This document shows, one piece after another, positions 14,213 through 22,314 of a DNA stretch of 30,618 nt. The translations under genes were made by a program, and so were the position numbers. The notes beneath the pieces were generated by a model, which was given only the letters and a program-made list of their open reading frames with translations, searched no databases and was not told the DNA's origin. Within the stretch, counting starts at the first letter, position 1. The number at the start of each line of letters is the position of its first letter. The stretch is from Actinocrinis sp046724665 (GTDB taxonomy: Bacteria > Actinomycetota > Actinomycetes > Streptomycetales > Catenulisporaceae): assembly GCA_046724665.1 (NCBI GenBank), contig JBKOWZ010000089.1, positions 1-30,618 of the forward strand. The letters run 5' to 3'.

Positions 14213-17128
14213 TTGTCGCACATACCCACCCGGCGGTCACGCCGGAACACGCCTGAGCCGGCCCGCGGGGTCGGCTTCTTCTTGCCGAGACCCGTCATCG
14301 CCGCTGCTGCCGCGGCGTTGGTCGTCGCCGGGCTCACCACGTCCCCGGCTCACGCTTCTACCGCCGCTACCGGGGGTGCCGCTGCTGCTGCCGCCGCCGG
14401 TGCGCCCGTTACACACCGTCAGTCCGCTGACTCCGGGCCCGCTGTTCATCACGACGTGTCGCAGCCGCTGTGGCAGATGGCCGCGGCTGCGAAGGCTTCG
14501 GGTGTTCAGCCCTCGAAGAAGAAGGACGACGGAGACGGAGACCGGGAAGGGCAGCTGCCTCGGCCGCCCGCGTCGCATCGTCCTGACCCGGTCGTGCAGA
14601 GTACGCCGGGCAGCTCGTTCCCGGACGTCTCGACCTCGAGCAACTTCGACGGGATCGGCTCAAACAACTACTCGATCGGCGGCGTGCCGCCGGACCCGAA
14701 CGCCGCGGTCGGCACCACGCAGGTCGTCGAGGTCGTCAACACCGCCTACGCGATCTTCAGCAAGACCGGTACCACCGTGCTCGCACCAACCAACACCAGC
14801 ACCCTGTGGTCCGGCTTCGGCGGGTCCTGCCAGAGCACCAACGACGGCGACGCCACGGTCAGCTTCGACCGGATCGCCAACCGCTGGGTGATCCAGCAGT
14901 TCGCGAACGTCTCGTCGAGCTCCGGCCCGTACTTCGACTGCGTCGCCGTCTCCACCAGCGCGGACGCGACCGGCACATACAACCGCTACAGCTACCAGTA
15001 CTCGAACTTCCCCGACTACCCGAAGCTGTCGGTCTGGCCTGACGGGTACTACATCACCTACAACCAGTTCAACGCCGCGGGCACCCAGTTCCTCGGCTCG
15101 AACGTGTGCGCACTGAACCGCGCGAACATGCTCACCGGCGCGGCGGCGACCCAGCAGTGCTTCACCACCTCGACCTCGTACGGCGGGCTGCTCGCCGCCG
15201 ACCTCGACGGCTCGACCCTGCCGCCCTCCGGCGAGTCGGAGACGCTGGTGAGCCTGGGCACCACGGCGACCACGCTCGCCTACTGGCACTTCCACGTGGA
15301 CTGGACCACCCCGTCGAACTCCACCTTCACCGGCCCGACGAGCCTGACCGTCGCCTCCTACACCACCGCCTGCGGCGCATCCGGAACCTGCATCCCGCAG
15401 GCCAACGGCCAGCAGCTCGACTCGCTGTCCGACCGGATCATGTACCGGCTCGCCTACCGCAACTTCGGCGACCACGAGGCGCTGGTCACCAACGACGCGG
15501 TGACCGCCGGCTCCTCGGTCGGCGTGCGCTGGTACGAGTTCCGCCTCTCCGGCGGCAACCCGACCGTCTACCAGCAGGGCACGTACGCGCCCGACAGCAC
15601 CTACCGCTGGATGGGCTCGATCGCGATGGACCACGGCGGCGACATCGCGCTGGGGTACTCGCAGTCCTCGTCGAGCACGAACCCGTCGATCCGGTTCACC
15701 GGCCGGGCGCCCGGCGACGCGCTGGGCACCATGACGCAGGCCGAGACCACCATCATCACCGGCGGCGGCTCGCAGAGCTCGTACAGCCGCTGGGGCGACT
15801 ACACCTCGATGTCGATCGACCCGGTCGATGACTGCACCTTCTGGTACACCGACGAGTACGAGCCGGCCAACGGCAGCTTCAACTGGCGTACCCGGCTGGC
15901 CTCGTTCCAGCTGCCCGGCTGCTCCACCACGCAGGACTTCTCCCTCTCCGCCTCGCCCGGCTCCGGCAGCGTCACCCAGGGCGGATCGGCCACCACGACC
16001 GTCTCGGTGTCCGAGACAGGCGCGGCCCAGACGGTGAACCTGTCCGCCTCCGGCGTGCCGACCGGCGCGACGGCGTCCTTCAACCCGGCGTCGTTGAGCG
16101 CTTCGGGATCGTCCACGCTGACGATCTCCACGTCCTCGTCCACGCCGGCCGGCACCTACACAATCACCGTGACCGGCACCGGGACCACGGGTACGCGCAC
16201 CACGCCGTACACCCTGACCGTTACTCCGCCGGGCACCGGCGGCATCACCAACGGTGGTTTCGAGGCCGGTAGCTTGTCCGGCTGGACGGCCAGTGGAGTG
16301 ACCAGTGGGGTGACGACGTCTACGCCGCATTCGGGTACTTATGCGGCGCAGCTGGGTTCGACCTCGCCAACCAACGGCGACTCGTCGATCGCCCAGACGT
16401 TCACCGTTCCGTCCGGTAACAACACGCTGTCGTTCTGGTACAACCTGACCTGCCCGGACAGCGTGACATACGACTGGGCCACGGCCACCTTGACCGACAA
16501 CACGACGGCTACCACGAGCACACCGCTGGCCAAGACCTGTGTCGCCGCCTCCGGCTGGAAGCAGGTCAGCGCGACGGTTACGGCCGGGCACTCGTACACG
16601 CTCACGCTGACCAGCCACGACGACAACTACGCCGGCGACGCCACGTACACGAAGTATGACGACGTCGCTCTGTCGGCCGCGGCGACCAACCCGATCGTCA
16701 ACGGTGGTTTCGAGGCCGGTAGCTTGTCCGGCTGGACGGCCTCCGGGGCGACGAGTGCGGTGACGACGTCTACGCCGCATTCGGGTACTTATGCGGCGCA
16801 GCTGGGTTCAACCTCGCCGACCAACGGCGACGCGTCGGTCGCTCAGACCTTCACGGCGCCGTCGGGTTCCAGCAACCTGACGTTCTGGTACAACGTGACC
16901 TGCCCGGACAGCGTCACGTATGACTGGGCCACGGCGACGCTCAGGGACAACACCTCTGCCACCACGACGACGGTGCTTGCCAAGACCTGTGTCGCCAGTT
17001 CCGGCTGGACCCAGGTCAACGCCGCACTCACGGCGGGGCACTCTTACACGCTGACGCTGACCAGCCATGACGACAACTACGCTGGCGACGCCACGTACAC
17101 GAAGTACGACGACGTGTCTGTGTCGTAA
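14213..17128 (+). CDS. Large secreted protein: uncharacterised N-terminal domain, Ig-like module, two jelly-roll modules
   Basis: The 971-aa product starts from TTG 14213, chosen because GAGAGGA lies 9 nt upstream and the signal peptide (RRSRRN, hydrophobic core, cleavage near AHA-ST at residue 48) then has normal length. ATG 14183 is an alternative. Residues about 120-570 form a large domain with PPDPNAAVG, NTLWSGFGG-like, DRIANRWVIQQF, YPKLSVWPDGYY and LAADLDGST landmarks. I know this pattern only from uncharacterised secreted proteins of actinobacteria and acidobacteria, probably propeller-like. Then come an Ig-like module (about 575-676, DFSLSASPG start) and two jelly-roll modules (about 677-826 and 827-971), each starting NGGFEAGSLSGW and ending KYDDV. 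The accessory modules match those of the protein at 3536-5776, in reversed order and with one more copy. Confidence 0.8.
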   Translation: MSHIPTRRSRRNTPEPARGVGFFLPRPVIAAAAAALVVAGLTTSPAHASTAATGGAAAAAAAGAPVTHRQSADSGPAVHHDVSQPLWQMAAAAKASGVQPSKKKDDGDGDREGQLPRPPASHRPDPVVQSTPGSSFPDVSTSSNFDGIGSNNYSIGGVPPDPNAAVGTTQVVEVVNTAYAIFSKTGTTVLAPTNTSTLWSGFGGSCQSTNDGDATVSFDRIANRWVIQQFANVSSSSGPYFDCVAVSTSADATGTYNRYSYQYSNFPDYPKLSVWPDGYYITYNQFNAAGTQFLGSNVCALNRANMLTGAAATQQCFTTSTSYGGLLAADLDGSTLPPSGESETLVSLGTTATTLAYWHFHVDWTTPSNSTFTGPTSLTVASYTTACGASGTCIPQANGQQLDSLSDRIMYRLAYRNFGDHEALVTNDAVTAGSSVGVRWYEFRLSGGNPTVYQQGTYAPDSTYRWMGSIAMDHGGDIALGYSQSSSSTNPSIRFTGRAPGDALGTMTQAETTIITGGGSQSSYSRWGDYTSMSIDPVDDCTFWYTDEYEPANGSFNWRTRLASFQLPGCSTTQDFSLSASPGSGSVTQGGSATTTVSVSETGAAQTVNLSASGVPTGATASFNPASLSASGSSTLTISTSSSTPAGTYTITVTGTGTTGTRTTPYTLTVTPPGTGGITNGGFEAGSLSGWTASGVTSGVTTSTPHSGTYAAQLGSTSPTNGDSSIAQTFTVPSGNNTLSFWYNLTCPDSVTYDWATATLTDNTTATTSTPLAKTCVAASGWKQVSATVTAGHSYTLTLTSHDDNYAGDATYTKYDDVALSAAATNPIVNGGFEAGSLSGWTASGATSAVTTSTPHSGTYAAQLGSTSPTNGDASVAQTFTAPSGSSNLTFWYNVTCPDSVTYDWATATLRDNTSATTTTVLAKTCVASSGWTQVNAALTAGHSYTLTLTSHDDNYAGDATYTKYDDVSVS
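16249..17128 (+). repeat. Two-copy 450-bp internal gene repeat (jelly-roll modules)
   Basis: The module begins at 16249 and again at 16699. Bases 16249-16291 equal 16699-16741 (43 bp) and 16309-16359 equal 16759-16809 (51 bp); the remainder has diverged. The identical blocks use T-ending codons that are rare in the rest of the gene, pointing to recent duplication or gene conversion limited to that part. Confidence 0.85.
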
Positions 17129-17145
17129 GGAGTAGCGCGAGTAAA

Positions 17146-17183
17146 AGCGCTGCCCGCCGCTGATCATGGCGGCGGGCAGCGCT
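17146..17183. terminator. Bidirectional terminator between convergent secreted-protein and GH3 genes
   Basis: Perfect 15-bp stem: AGCGCTGCCCGCCGC at 17146-17160 pairs with 17169-17183, with an 8-nt loop. A 10-bp tandem duplication GCTGTACTGA (17181-17200) follows it, next to the GH3 stop. Confidence 0.85.
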
Positions 17184-17205
17184 GTACTGAGCTGTACTGA
17201 GGGGG

Positions 17206-19617
17206 CTAGTCGGTGATGACCTGAGGCGCTGTGTTGTTCGCGCTGTCCGATGTGGCGCTGGCCGTGCCGACCGGGGTCGCCCCGTCCATCGATGCAGCGG
17301 CGTCTGACACGGTGACCGTGGGCTCCATGATCCTGTCGAAGCCGACCTCGCGGCGCTCGCCGGTCATGGTCAGCCGCAGCGTCGCCCGGATGTCCGTGCT
17401 CGACGCGCCGACCCGCAGTTCGACGTCGCCGGGGTCAACCTGGCGCCGACCGGCGCGGCCGGTGTACGAGGTCAGATCCGCGTGCAGCTCCACGGTCACC
17501 GTCCGCGCCTCGCCCGGGGCCAGATCGACCCGCGGCGCGGCGAGCAGCTTCTGCACAGGCCGCGCCACCTCGGCCACCGGGTCGTGCAGGTAGACCTGCA
17601 CGACCTCGGTCGTCGGCAGCTCCGAGTCGTTGCGCAGCGCGACGGTCACCGTGTAGGTGCCGTCGGTCGGCCACTGCGCCGGCGAGTCGAGCAGCGCGAT
17701 CTCGCCCCACGCCGCGGGGGCGTACGAAAGCCCGTGGCCGAACGGGAACAGCGCCGTCGGGTCCACCGTCGTGATCACTCCGCTTGCCTGGCCGAGCGGC
17801 GGGTTCAGGTACGTGGACGGCTGCGTCGATCCGGCCGCCGGGAAGCTGACCGGCAGCCGCCCGGACGGGTTGACCCGGCCGCCGAGCACGTCCGCCAGCG
17901 CGGGCGCGCCCTCCTCGCCCGGGAAGAAGCCGCAGACCACCGCCGCGAGCCGGTCGATCTGCCGGGACAGCTCATACGGCCGCCCGACCAGCAGCACCAG
18001 CACCACCGGGGTCCCGGTGGCCAGCAGCGCCTCGAGCAGCTCCTCCTGGCGGCCGGGCAGCCGCAGGTCGGCGGCGTCGCAGCCCTCTCCCGACGTGCCC
18101 GCGCCGAACAGCCCGGCCTTGTCGCCGAGCACGACGACGCAGACCTCCGCGTCCCGCGCGACGCGCACCGCCTCTTCGATGCCTGCGTCGTCGCCGCCGA
18201 GCACCGGTACGCCCTGCGCGTACGAGACCTGGTAGCCCGCCGCGTCGTCGCTCAGCGCCTCGAGCAGCGTCGGCACGTTGACGCGCATCGGCGTGTCCGG
18301 GAAGTTCACGCCCACGTGCAGCGGGAACGAGTAGCACCCCATCATCGCGCTGGCGTCGTGCGCGCGCGGCCCGACCAGCGCTATTCGCTTGCCGGGCGCC
18401 AGCGGCAGCGCGCCCTCGTTGCGCAGCAGCACGATCGAGCGCCGCGCCAGCTCGCGGGCGAGCCCGCGCGACTGCGCCTCGTCGAGATCCACGTCCCCGT
18501 CCACCAGCGCCTGCGGCTCCGGCGACCAGTCGGCGTCGAGCAGGCCGAGCTCGCACTTCTGGATCAGCACCCGCTCCAGGGCGCGGTCGATCGTCGCGAG
18601 ATCCACCCGGCCCGCCTCGATCTCGTCCAGCAGCGGCTGGCCGAAGCACCGCAGTGTCGGCAGCTCGACGTCGATGCCGGCGTTCAGCGCCAGCTGCGCC
18701 GCCTCGCCGTCCGAGCCGGCCACGTTGTGCAGCGTGCGCAGGAAGGTGATCGCGAAGTAGTCCGCGACCACGGTCCCGGTGAAGCCGTACTCGCCGCGCA
18801 GCAGATCGGTGAGCAGCGCCGGGTCGGAGCCCGTGGGAACGCCGTCGAGGTCGATGTAGGAGTGCATCACCGACCGCGCGCCCGCGTGCAGCGCCATCTC
18901 GAACGGCGGCAGCAGCACGTCGGCCAGCTCGCGCCGCCCGATCGACACCGGCGCCAGGTTGCGGCCGCCGCGCGAGGCCGAGTAGCCGGCGAAGTGCTTC
19001 AGCGTCGCGACCACGCCCGCCGACTCGACGCCGCGCACGTACGCGCTGCCGATCGCGCCGACCAGGTACGGATCCTCGCCGATGGTCTCCTCGACCCGGC
19101 CCCAGCGCAGGTCGCGCACCACGTCCAGCACCGGCGCGAGGCCCTGGTGCACGCCGAGCCGCCGCATCGTGCGGCCGATCTGCGCGCCCATCCGCTCGAC
19201 CAGTTCCGGGTCGAAGCTCGCGCCCCAGCACAGCGGCGACGGATATATCGTCGCCTGCCAGGCGGCGAGCCCGGTGAGGATCTCCTCGTGCACCACCGCG
19301 GGTATGCCGAACCGCCCGGCCGTCATGATCTGCCGCTGGGTGCGGGCCAGCACTCGCGCCCCCGCCGCCGGCTCGACCGGCCGGGTGCCGAACGGCCGGG
19401 TCAGCTGCCCGATTCCATCGCTGATCAGCGCGTCCCAGTCCTCCGGCGGCGAGGCCAGATCGTGCTGGTGCGGCGCCACTTCGCCGCCGGTGGTGTCGAT
19501 GCCGACCCACACGCCGTAGAGCTGGGCGACCTTCTCCCGGACCGTCATCCGGGAGATCAGGTCGCCCACCCTCTCGGCGGCCGGGACCGCCGGATCGCGC
19601 CAGACCTCAGCGGTCAT
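17206..19617 (-). CDS. GH3 beta-xylosidase/beta-glucosidase, cytoplasmic
   Basis: The 803-aa glycoside hydrolase family 3 enzyme has no signal peptide. Visible are the N-terminal barrel (EKVAQLYG, ETIGEDPYLVG, KHFAGYSASRGGRN), the nucleophile Asp in GTVVADYFAI, the alpha/beta sandwich with the GxGTSGEGCDAADL loop, and the C-terminal fibronectin-III-like domain (about 650-745). The KHFAGY..GGRNLAPV and VADYF signatures favour the beta-xylosidase-like branch, similar to Streptomyces BxlA. A tail of about 40 Ser/Thr/Ala-rich residues follows the last domain. ATG 19617 has an AGAG ribosome site about 6 nt upstream. It lies downstream of lacI on the same strand and divergent from the ABC genes, so it probably hydrolyses the imported oligosaccharide. 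Confidence 0.9.
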   Translation of the reverse strand: MTAEVWRDPAVPAAERVGDLISRMTVREKVAQLYGVWVGIDTTGGEVAPHQHDLASPPEDWDALISDGIGQLTRPFGTRPVEPAAGARVLARTQRQIMTAGRFGIPAVVHEEILTGLAAWQATIYPSPLCWGASFDPELVERMGAQIGRTMRRLGVHQGLAPVLDVVRDLRWGRVEETIGEDPYLVGAIGSAYVRGVESAGVVATLKHFAGYSASRGGRNLAPVSIGRRELADVLLPPFEMALHAGARSVMHSYIDLDGVPTGSDPALLTDLLRGEYGFTGTVVADYFAITFLRTLHNVAGSDGEAAQLALNAGIDVELPTLRCFGQPLLDEIEAGRVDLATIDRALERVLIQKCELGLLDADWSPEPQALVDGDVDLDEAQSRGLARELARRSIVLLRNEGALPLAPGKRIALVGPRAHDASAMMGCYSFPLHVGVNFPDTPMRVNVPTLLEALSDDAAGYQVSYAQGVPVLGGDDAGIEEAVRVARDAEVCVVVLGDKAGLFGAGTSGEGCDAADLRLPGRQEELLEALLATGTPVVLVLLVGRPYELSRQIDRLAAVVCGFFPGEEGAPALADVLGGRVNPSGRLPVSFPAAGSTQPSTYLNPPLGQASGVITTVDPTALFPFGHGLSYAPAAWGEIALLDSPAQWPTDGTYTVTVALRNDSELPTTEVVQVYLHDPVAEVARPVQKLLAAPRVDLAPGEARTVTVELHADLTSYTGRAGRRQVDPGDVELRVGASSTDIRATLRLTMTGERREVGFDRIMEPTVTVSDAAASMDGATPVGTASATSDSANNTAPQVITD

Positions 19618-19719
19618 CTGATTCTCTATAGCCACGACTAAGGTCCGTCCGTCCTTCACCGGGCACGGCGCAGTGGGTGGCACTGCGGTGCCGGATGAGC
19701 TGCGTATTCGAGCACGTAA

Positions 19720-19746
19720 TTCGGGTGGTTCGGGTGGTTCGGGTAC
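19720..19746 (-). repeat. Three tandem 9-bp units after the lacI stop
   Basis: TTCGGGTGG, TTCGGGTGG, TTCGGGTAC at 19720-19746, 13 nt past the stop of lacI. A small hairpin GGCAC-TGCG-GTGCC lies at 19679-19692, between lacI and the GH3 gene. Confidence 0.7.
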
Positions 19747-19759
19747 TGCTTCGGCCGCC

Positions 19760-20764
19760 CTAGACCGGGCGGGTGGACTGCCGCACGACCAGCTTGGTCG
19801 CGAGGGTGATGTGCGTCTCCTGCGGGATCTCGCCCCGGATCAGCCGGACCAGCATCTCGATCGCCCGCTGGCCCATGGTGCGGATCGGCTGGTCCACCGT
19901 GGTCAGCGGGGGAGCGCAGAGCACCGACTCCGGGATGTTGTCGAAGCCGACGATCGAGAGGTCGTGCGGAACCCGCAGGCCGAGGTCGCGGGCCACCTCG
20001 ATGGTCGCCAGCGCCGAGACGTCGTTGGCGGCGAACACCGCGGTGGGCCTTTCGGGCGAACTGAGCAGCTCGCGGGCCGGCTTCACGGAGACCTCGGGGT
20101 CGTACGCGCCGACCTGGATCAGCCGCTCGCTCACCGGCACCCCCGCCGCCGCCATCGCCTCCCGGTAGCCCTGCTCGCGCAGCTGCGCCGACTGGAGGTC
20201 GGGCCGCCCGGAGAGCATCGCGATCCGCCGGTGCCCGAGCCCGAGCAGATGCTCGGTGGCCAGGCGGGCGCCGTGCAGGTTGTCCGAGTCGATCGTCGGC
20301 AGGTCGGTCGGGCCGGTGTGCGGATCGACCGCGACCACCGGCGCGCCGTACTGCACGTCCACCACCGTGGGCGTGACCAGGAGCGCGCCGTCCACCAGTG
20401 TTCCGCTCAGCCGCGACAGATACCTGCGCTCCCAGCCCACGTGATCGCTCGTGCGCCCGCCGGCCGAGTAGACGACCAGCTCGAACCCGGTGCCGCGGAT
20501 CGCGTCCCCGGCCCCCTTCAGCAGCTCGGTGCTGAACGGCTCGAGGTCGGCGACCAGGATGCCGATCACGTTGGTGCGGTGGTTGCGCAGGCTCTGCGCG
20601 ACCAGGCTCGCCTCGTATCCCAGCTCGTTGATCACCGCCTGGACCCGCGCGTACGTGTCCGCGGACACGCCGTAGCGCTGGTTGATGACCTTGGAGACGG
20701 TCGCCACCGACACGCCGGCCTGAGCGGCGACGTCGCGGATCGTCACGCGGGAGCTTGGTTGCAC
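19760..20764 (-). CDS. LacI-family transcriptional regulator of the sugar locus
   Basis: The 334-aa product has an N-terminal LacI helix-turn-helix (VTIRDVAAQAGVSVATVSKV, then the hinge helix region LVAQSLR) and a periplasmic-binding-protein-like sugar-sensing domain (GILVADLEPF, VDGALLVTP, GHRRIAMLSG, AVFAANDVSALA, VGFDNIPES). GTG 20764 was chosen because it sits 7 residues before the HTH; the longer open frame would read through the promoter. It is divergent from the binding-protein gene and upstream of GH3 on the same strand. By analogy with BxlR and CebR it should repress the ABC genes and GH3 until the sugar is present, and possibly its own gene. Confidence 0.92.
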   Translation of the reverse strand: MQPSSRVTIRDVAAQAGVSVATVSKVINQRYGVSADTYARVQAVINELGYEASLVAQSLRNHRTNVIGILVADLEPFSTELLKGAGDAIRGTGFELVVYSAGGRTSDHVGWERRYLSRLSGTLVDGALLVTPTVVDVQYGAPVVAVDPHTGPTDLPTIDSDNLHGARLATEHLLGLGHRRIAMLSGRPDLQSAQLREQGYREAMAAAGVPVSERLIQVGAYDPEVSVKPARELLSSPERPTAVFAANDVSALATIEVARDLGLRVPHDLSIVGFDNIPESVLCAPPLTTVDQPIRTMGQRAIEMLVRLIRGEIPQETHITLATKLVVRQSTRPV

Positions 20765-20777
20765 CGGCTCAGAATAG

Positions 20778-20831
20778 CGTTGTAAAACGTTATCGACAAC
20801 GATTGACACGATCATTGCGAACGCGCAGACT
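20778..20831 (+). promoter_or_regulatory. Promoter of the ABC operon with LacI-type operator candidate
   Basis: TTGACA at 20803-20808 and CAGACT at 20826-20831 are 17 nt apart and face the binding-protein gene. Just upstream CGTTGT (20778-20783) and ACAACG (20796-20801) form an inverted repeat around AAAACGTTAT, whose central AACGTT is the usual core of LacI-family operators. It is only 14 nt from the lacI start, so it could also control lacI itself. Confidence 0.6.
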
Positions 20832-20896
20832 CTTCGGCATCCTGGGCTCAAACCGCCCGGTCCAGTTCGGCCGACGTCGTCAGGAACGGACCAGTT

Positions 20897-22204
20897 ATGC
20901 GTAGAATCCGCACCTCAGGCGCGATCGCCCTCACCGCGGCGCTCGCCCTCACCGCCGCTGCGTGCAGCAGCGGTGGAGGCTCAAGCAGCAGCAACCCTTC
21001 GAACAACGCCAACGGCCCGGTGAACCTGACGTGGTGGCACAACGGCACCACGGACCCGGTCCGCAGCTTGTGGCAGCAGGCCGCCAACGCGTACCACGCG
21101 GCCCACCCGAACGTGAGCTTCACGGTCGATCCCATCCAGAACGAGCAGTTCACCACCAAGGTGCCGGCCGCTCTGGAGGGCAGCACCCCGCCGGACATCT
21201 ACCAGCAGTGGGGCGGCGGCGCGATCACCAGCCAGATCACCTCGGGCAAGGTCATGGACCTCACCTCGCAGGTCTCCAGCTGGATCAGCGAGCTCGGCGC
21301 CACCGCGCAGGGCTGGCAGTCGCCCGACGGCAAGCAGTACGGCATTCCGTACGACCTGCACGTCGTCGGCTTCTGGTACCGCAAGGACCTGTTCGCGCAG
21401 GCGGGCATCACCGCGCCGCCGGCCACGATGGAAGAGTTCAACGCCGACGTGGTCAAGCTCAAGGGGAAGAACATCACGCCGGTCGCCATCGGTTCCAAGG
21501 ACCGCTGGCCCGACGCGTTCTACTGGGACTACTTCGCGGTGCGCGAGTGCTCCACGGACGCGCTGAAGACCGCCTCGAAGTCGCTCAAGCTCGACGACCC
21601 GTGCTGGGTCAAGGCGGGCAACGACCTGAAGGACTTCCTGGCCACCAAGCCGTTCCAGACCGGCTTCCTCGGCACCCCGGCCCAGCAGGGCGCGGGCAGC
21701 TCGGCGGGCATGATCGCCAACGGCAAGGCGGCGATGGAGCTGCAGGGCGACTGGGAGCTGTCCACGATGACCGGCCTGGTGCCCGACGGCAGCTTCAAGT
21801 CGCAGCTCGGCTGGTTCCCGTTCCCGGCGGTCGCCGGCGGCGGCGGCGACCCGAGCGTGGCGCTCGGCGGCGGCGACGGCTTCTCCTGCACCACCAAGGC
21901 GACGGCCGCGTGCGTCGACTTCCTGAAGTACCTGGCCAGCCCGGAGATCCAGCAGAAGGTCGCGTCCCAGGGACTCGGCCTGCCGGTGAACCCCGCGGCC
22001 TCCTCGTCGCTGACCGACCCGACGATCAAGACCGTCTCGTCGTACGCGTCCAAGGCCTCGTACATCCAGATGTACTTCGACATCGCCTTCCCGACCGCGG
22101 TCGGCCAGTCGCTGGACGCCGCGGTGGCCGACTACTTCGCCGGCAAGGGCTCGCCCGAGTCGATCGTGAAGAGCATCACGAACGCCTCCGCCGGCGGCAA
22201 GTAG
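20897..22204 (+). CDS. ABC transporter sugar-binding lipoprotein
   Basis: The 435-aa extracellular solute-binding protein (family 1) has a signal peptide ending LTAAAC (Cys23 lipidation) and a Ser/Gly/Asn linker. The mature part starts PVNLTWWHNGT and contains PDIYQQWGGG, DGKQYGIPYDLHVVGFWYRKDLF and GKAAMELQGDWEL, all standard landmarks of the family that includes BxlE and CebE. The ATG at 20897 has GGAACGGA upstream. It is first in an operon with two permeases 110 bp further on. The ligand is probably a xylo- or gluco-oligosaccharide, judged from the neighbouring GH3 enzyme. Confidence 0.92.
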   Translation: MRRIRTSGAIALTAALALTAAACSSGGGSSSSNPSNNANGPVNLTWWHNGTTDPVRSLWQQAANAYHAAHPNVSFTVDPIQNEQFTTKVPAALEGSTPPDIYQQWGGGAITSQITSGKVMDLTSQVSSWISELGATAQGWQSPDGKQYGIPYDLHVVGFWYRKDLFAQAGITAPPATMEEFNADVVKLKGKNITPVAIGSKDRWPDAFYWDYFAVRECSTDALKTASKSLKLDDPCWVKAGNDLKDFLATKPFQTGFLGTPAQQGAGSSAGMIANGKAAMELQGDWELSTMTGLVPDGSFKSQLGWFPFPAVAGGGGDPSVALGGGDGFSCTTKATAACVDFLKYLASPEIQQKVASQGLGLPVNPAASSSLTDPTIKTVSSYASKASYIQMYFDIAFPTAVGQSLDAAVADYFAGKGSPESIVKSITNASAGGK

Positions 22205-22239
22205 CATCCGCGCCGGTCGGCTTGGTGAAAGTCGTGCAA

Positions 22240-22263
22240 GCGGCGGTTGGCGCACGCCCCGCC
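22240..22263 (+). other. Small hairpin between binding-protein and permease genes
   Basis: CGGCGG at 22240-22245 pairs with CCGCCG at 22258-22263. Stems in this position often let the binding protein be made in excess over the permeases by stabilising the 5' mRNA; that role is inferred. Confidence 0.3.
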
Positions 22264-22314
22264 GGGGACGAGCGTTAGTGCGTTGAGCAGCCTGAATGCA
22301 ATGAGAGGCAGGTC

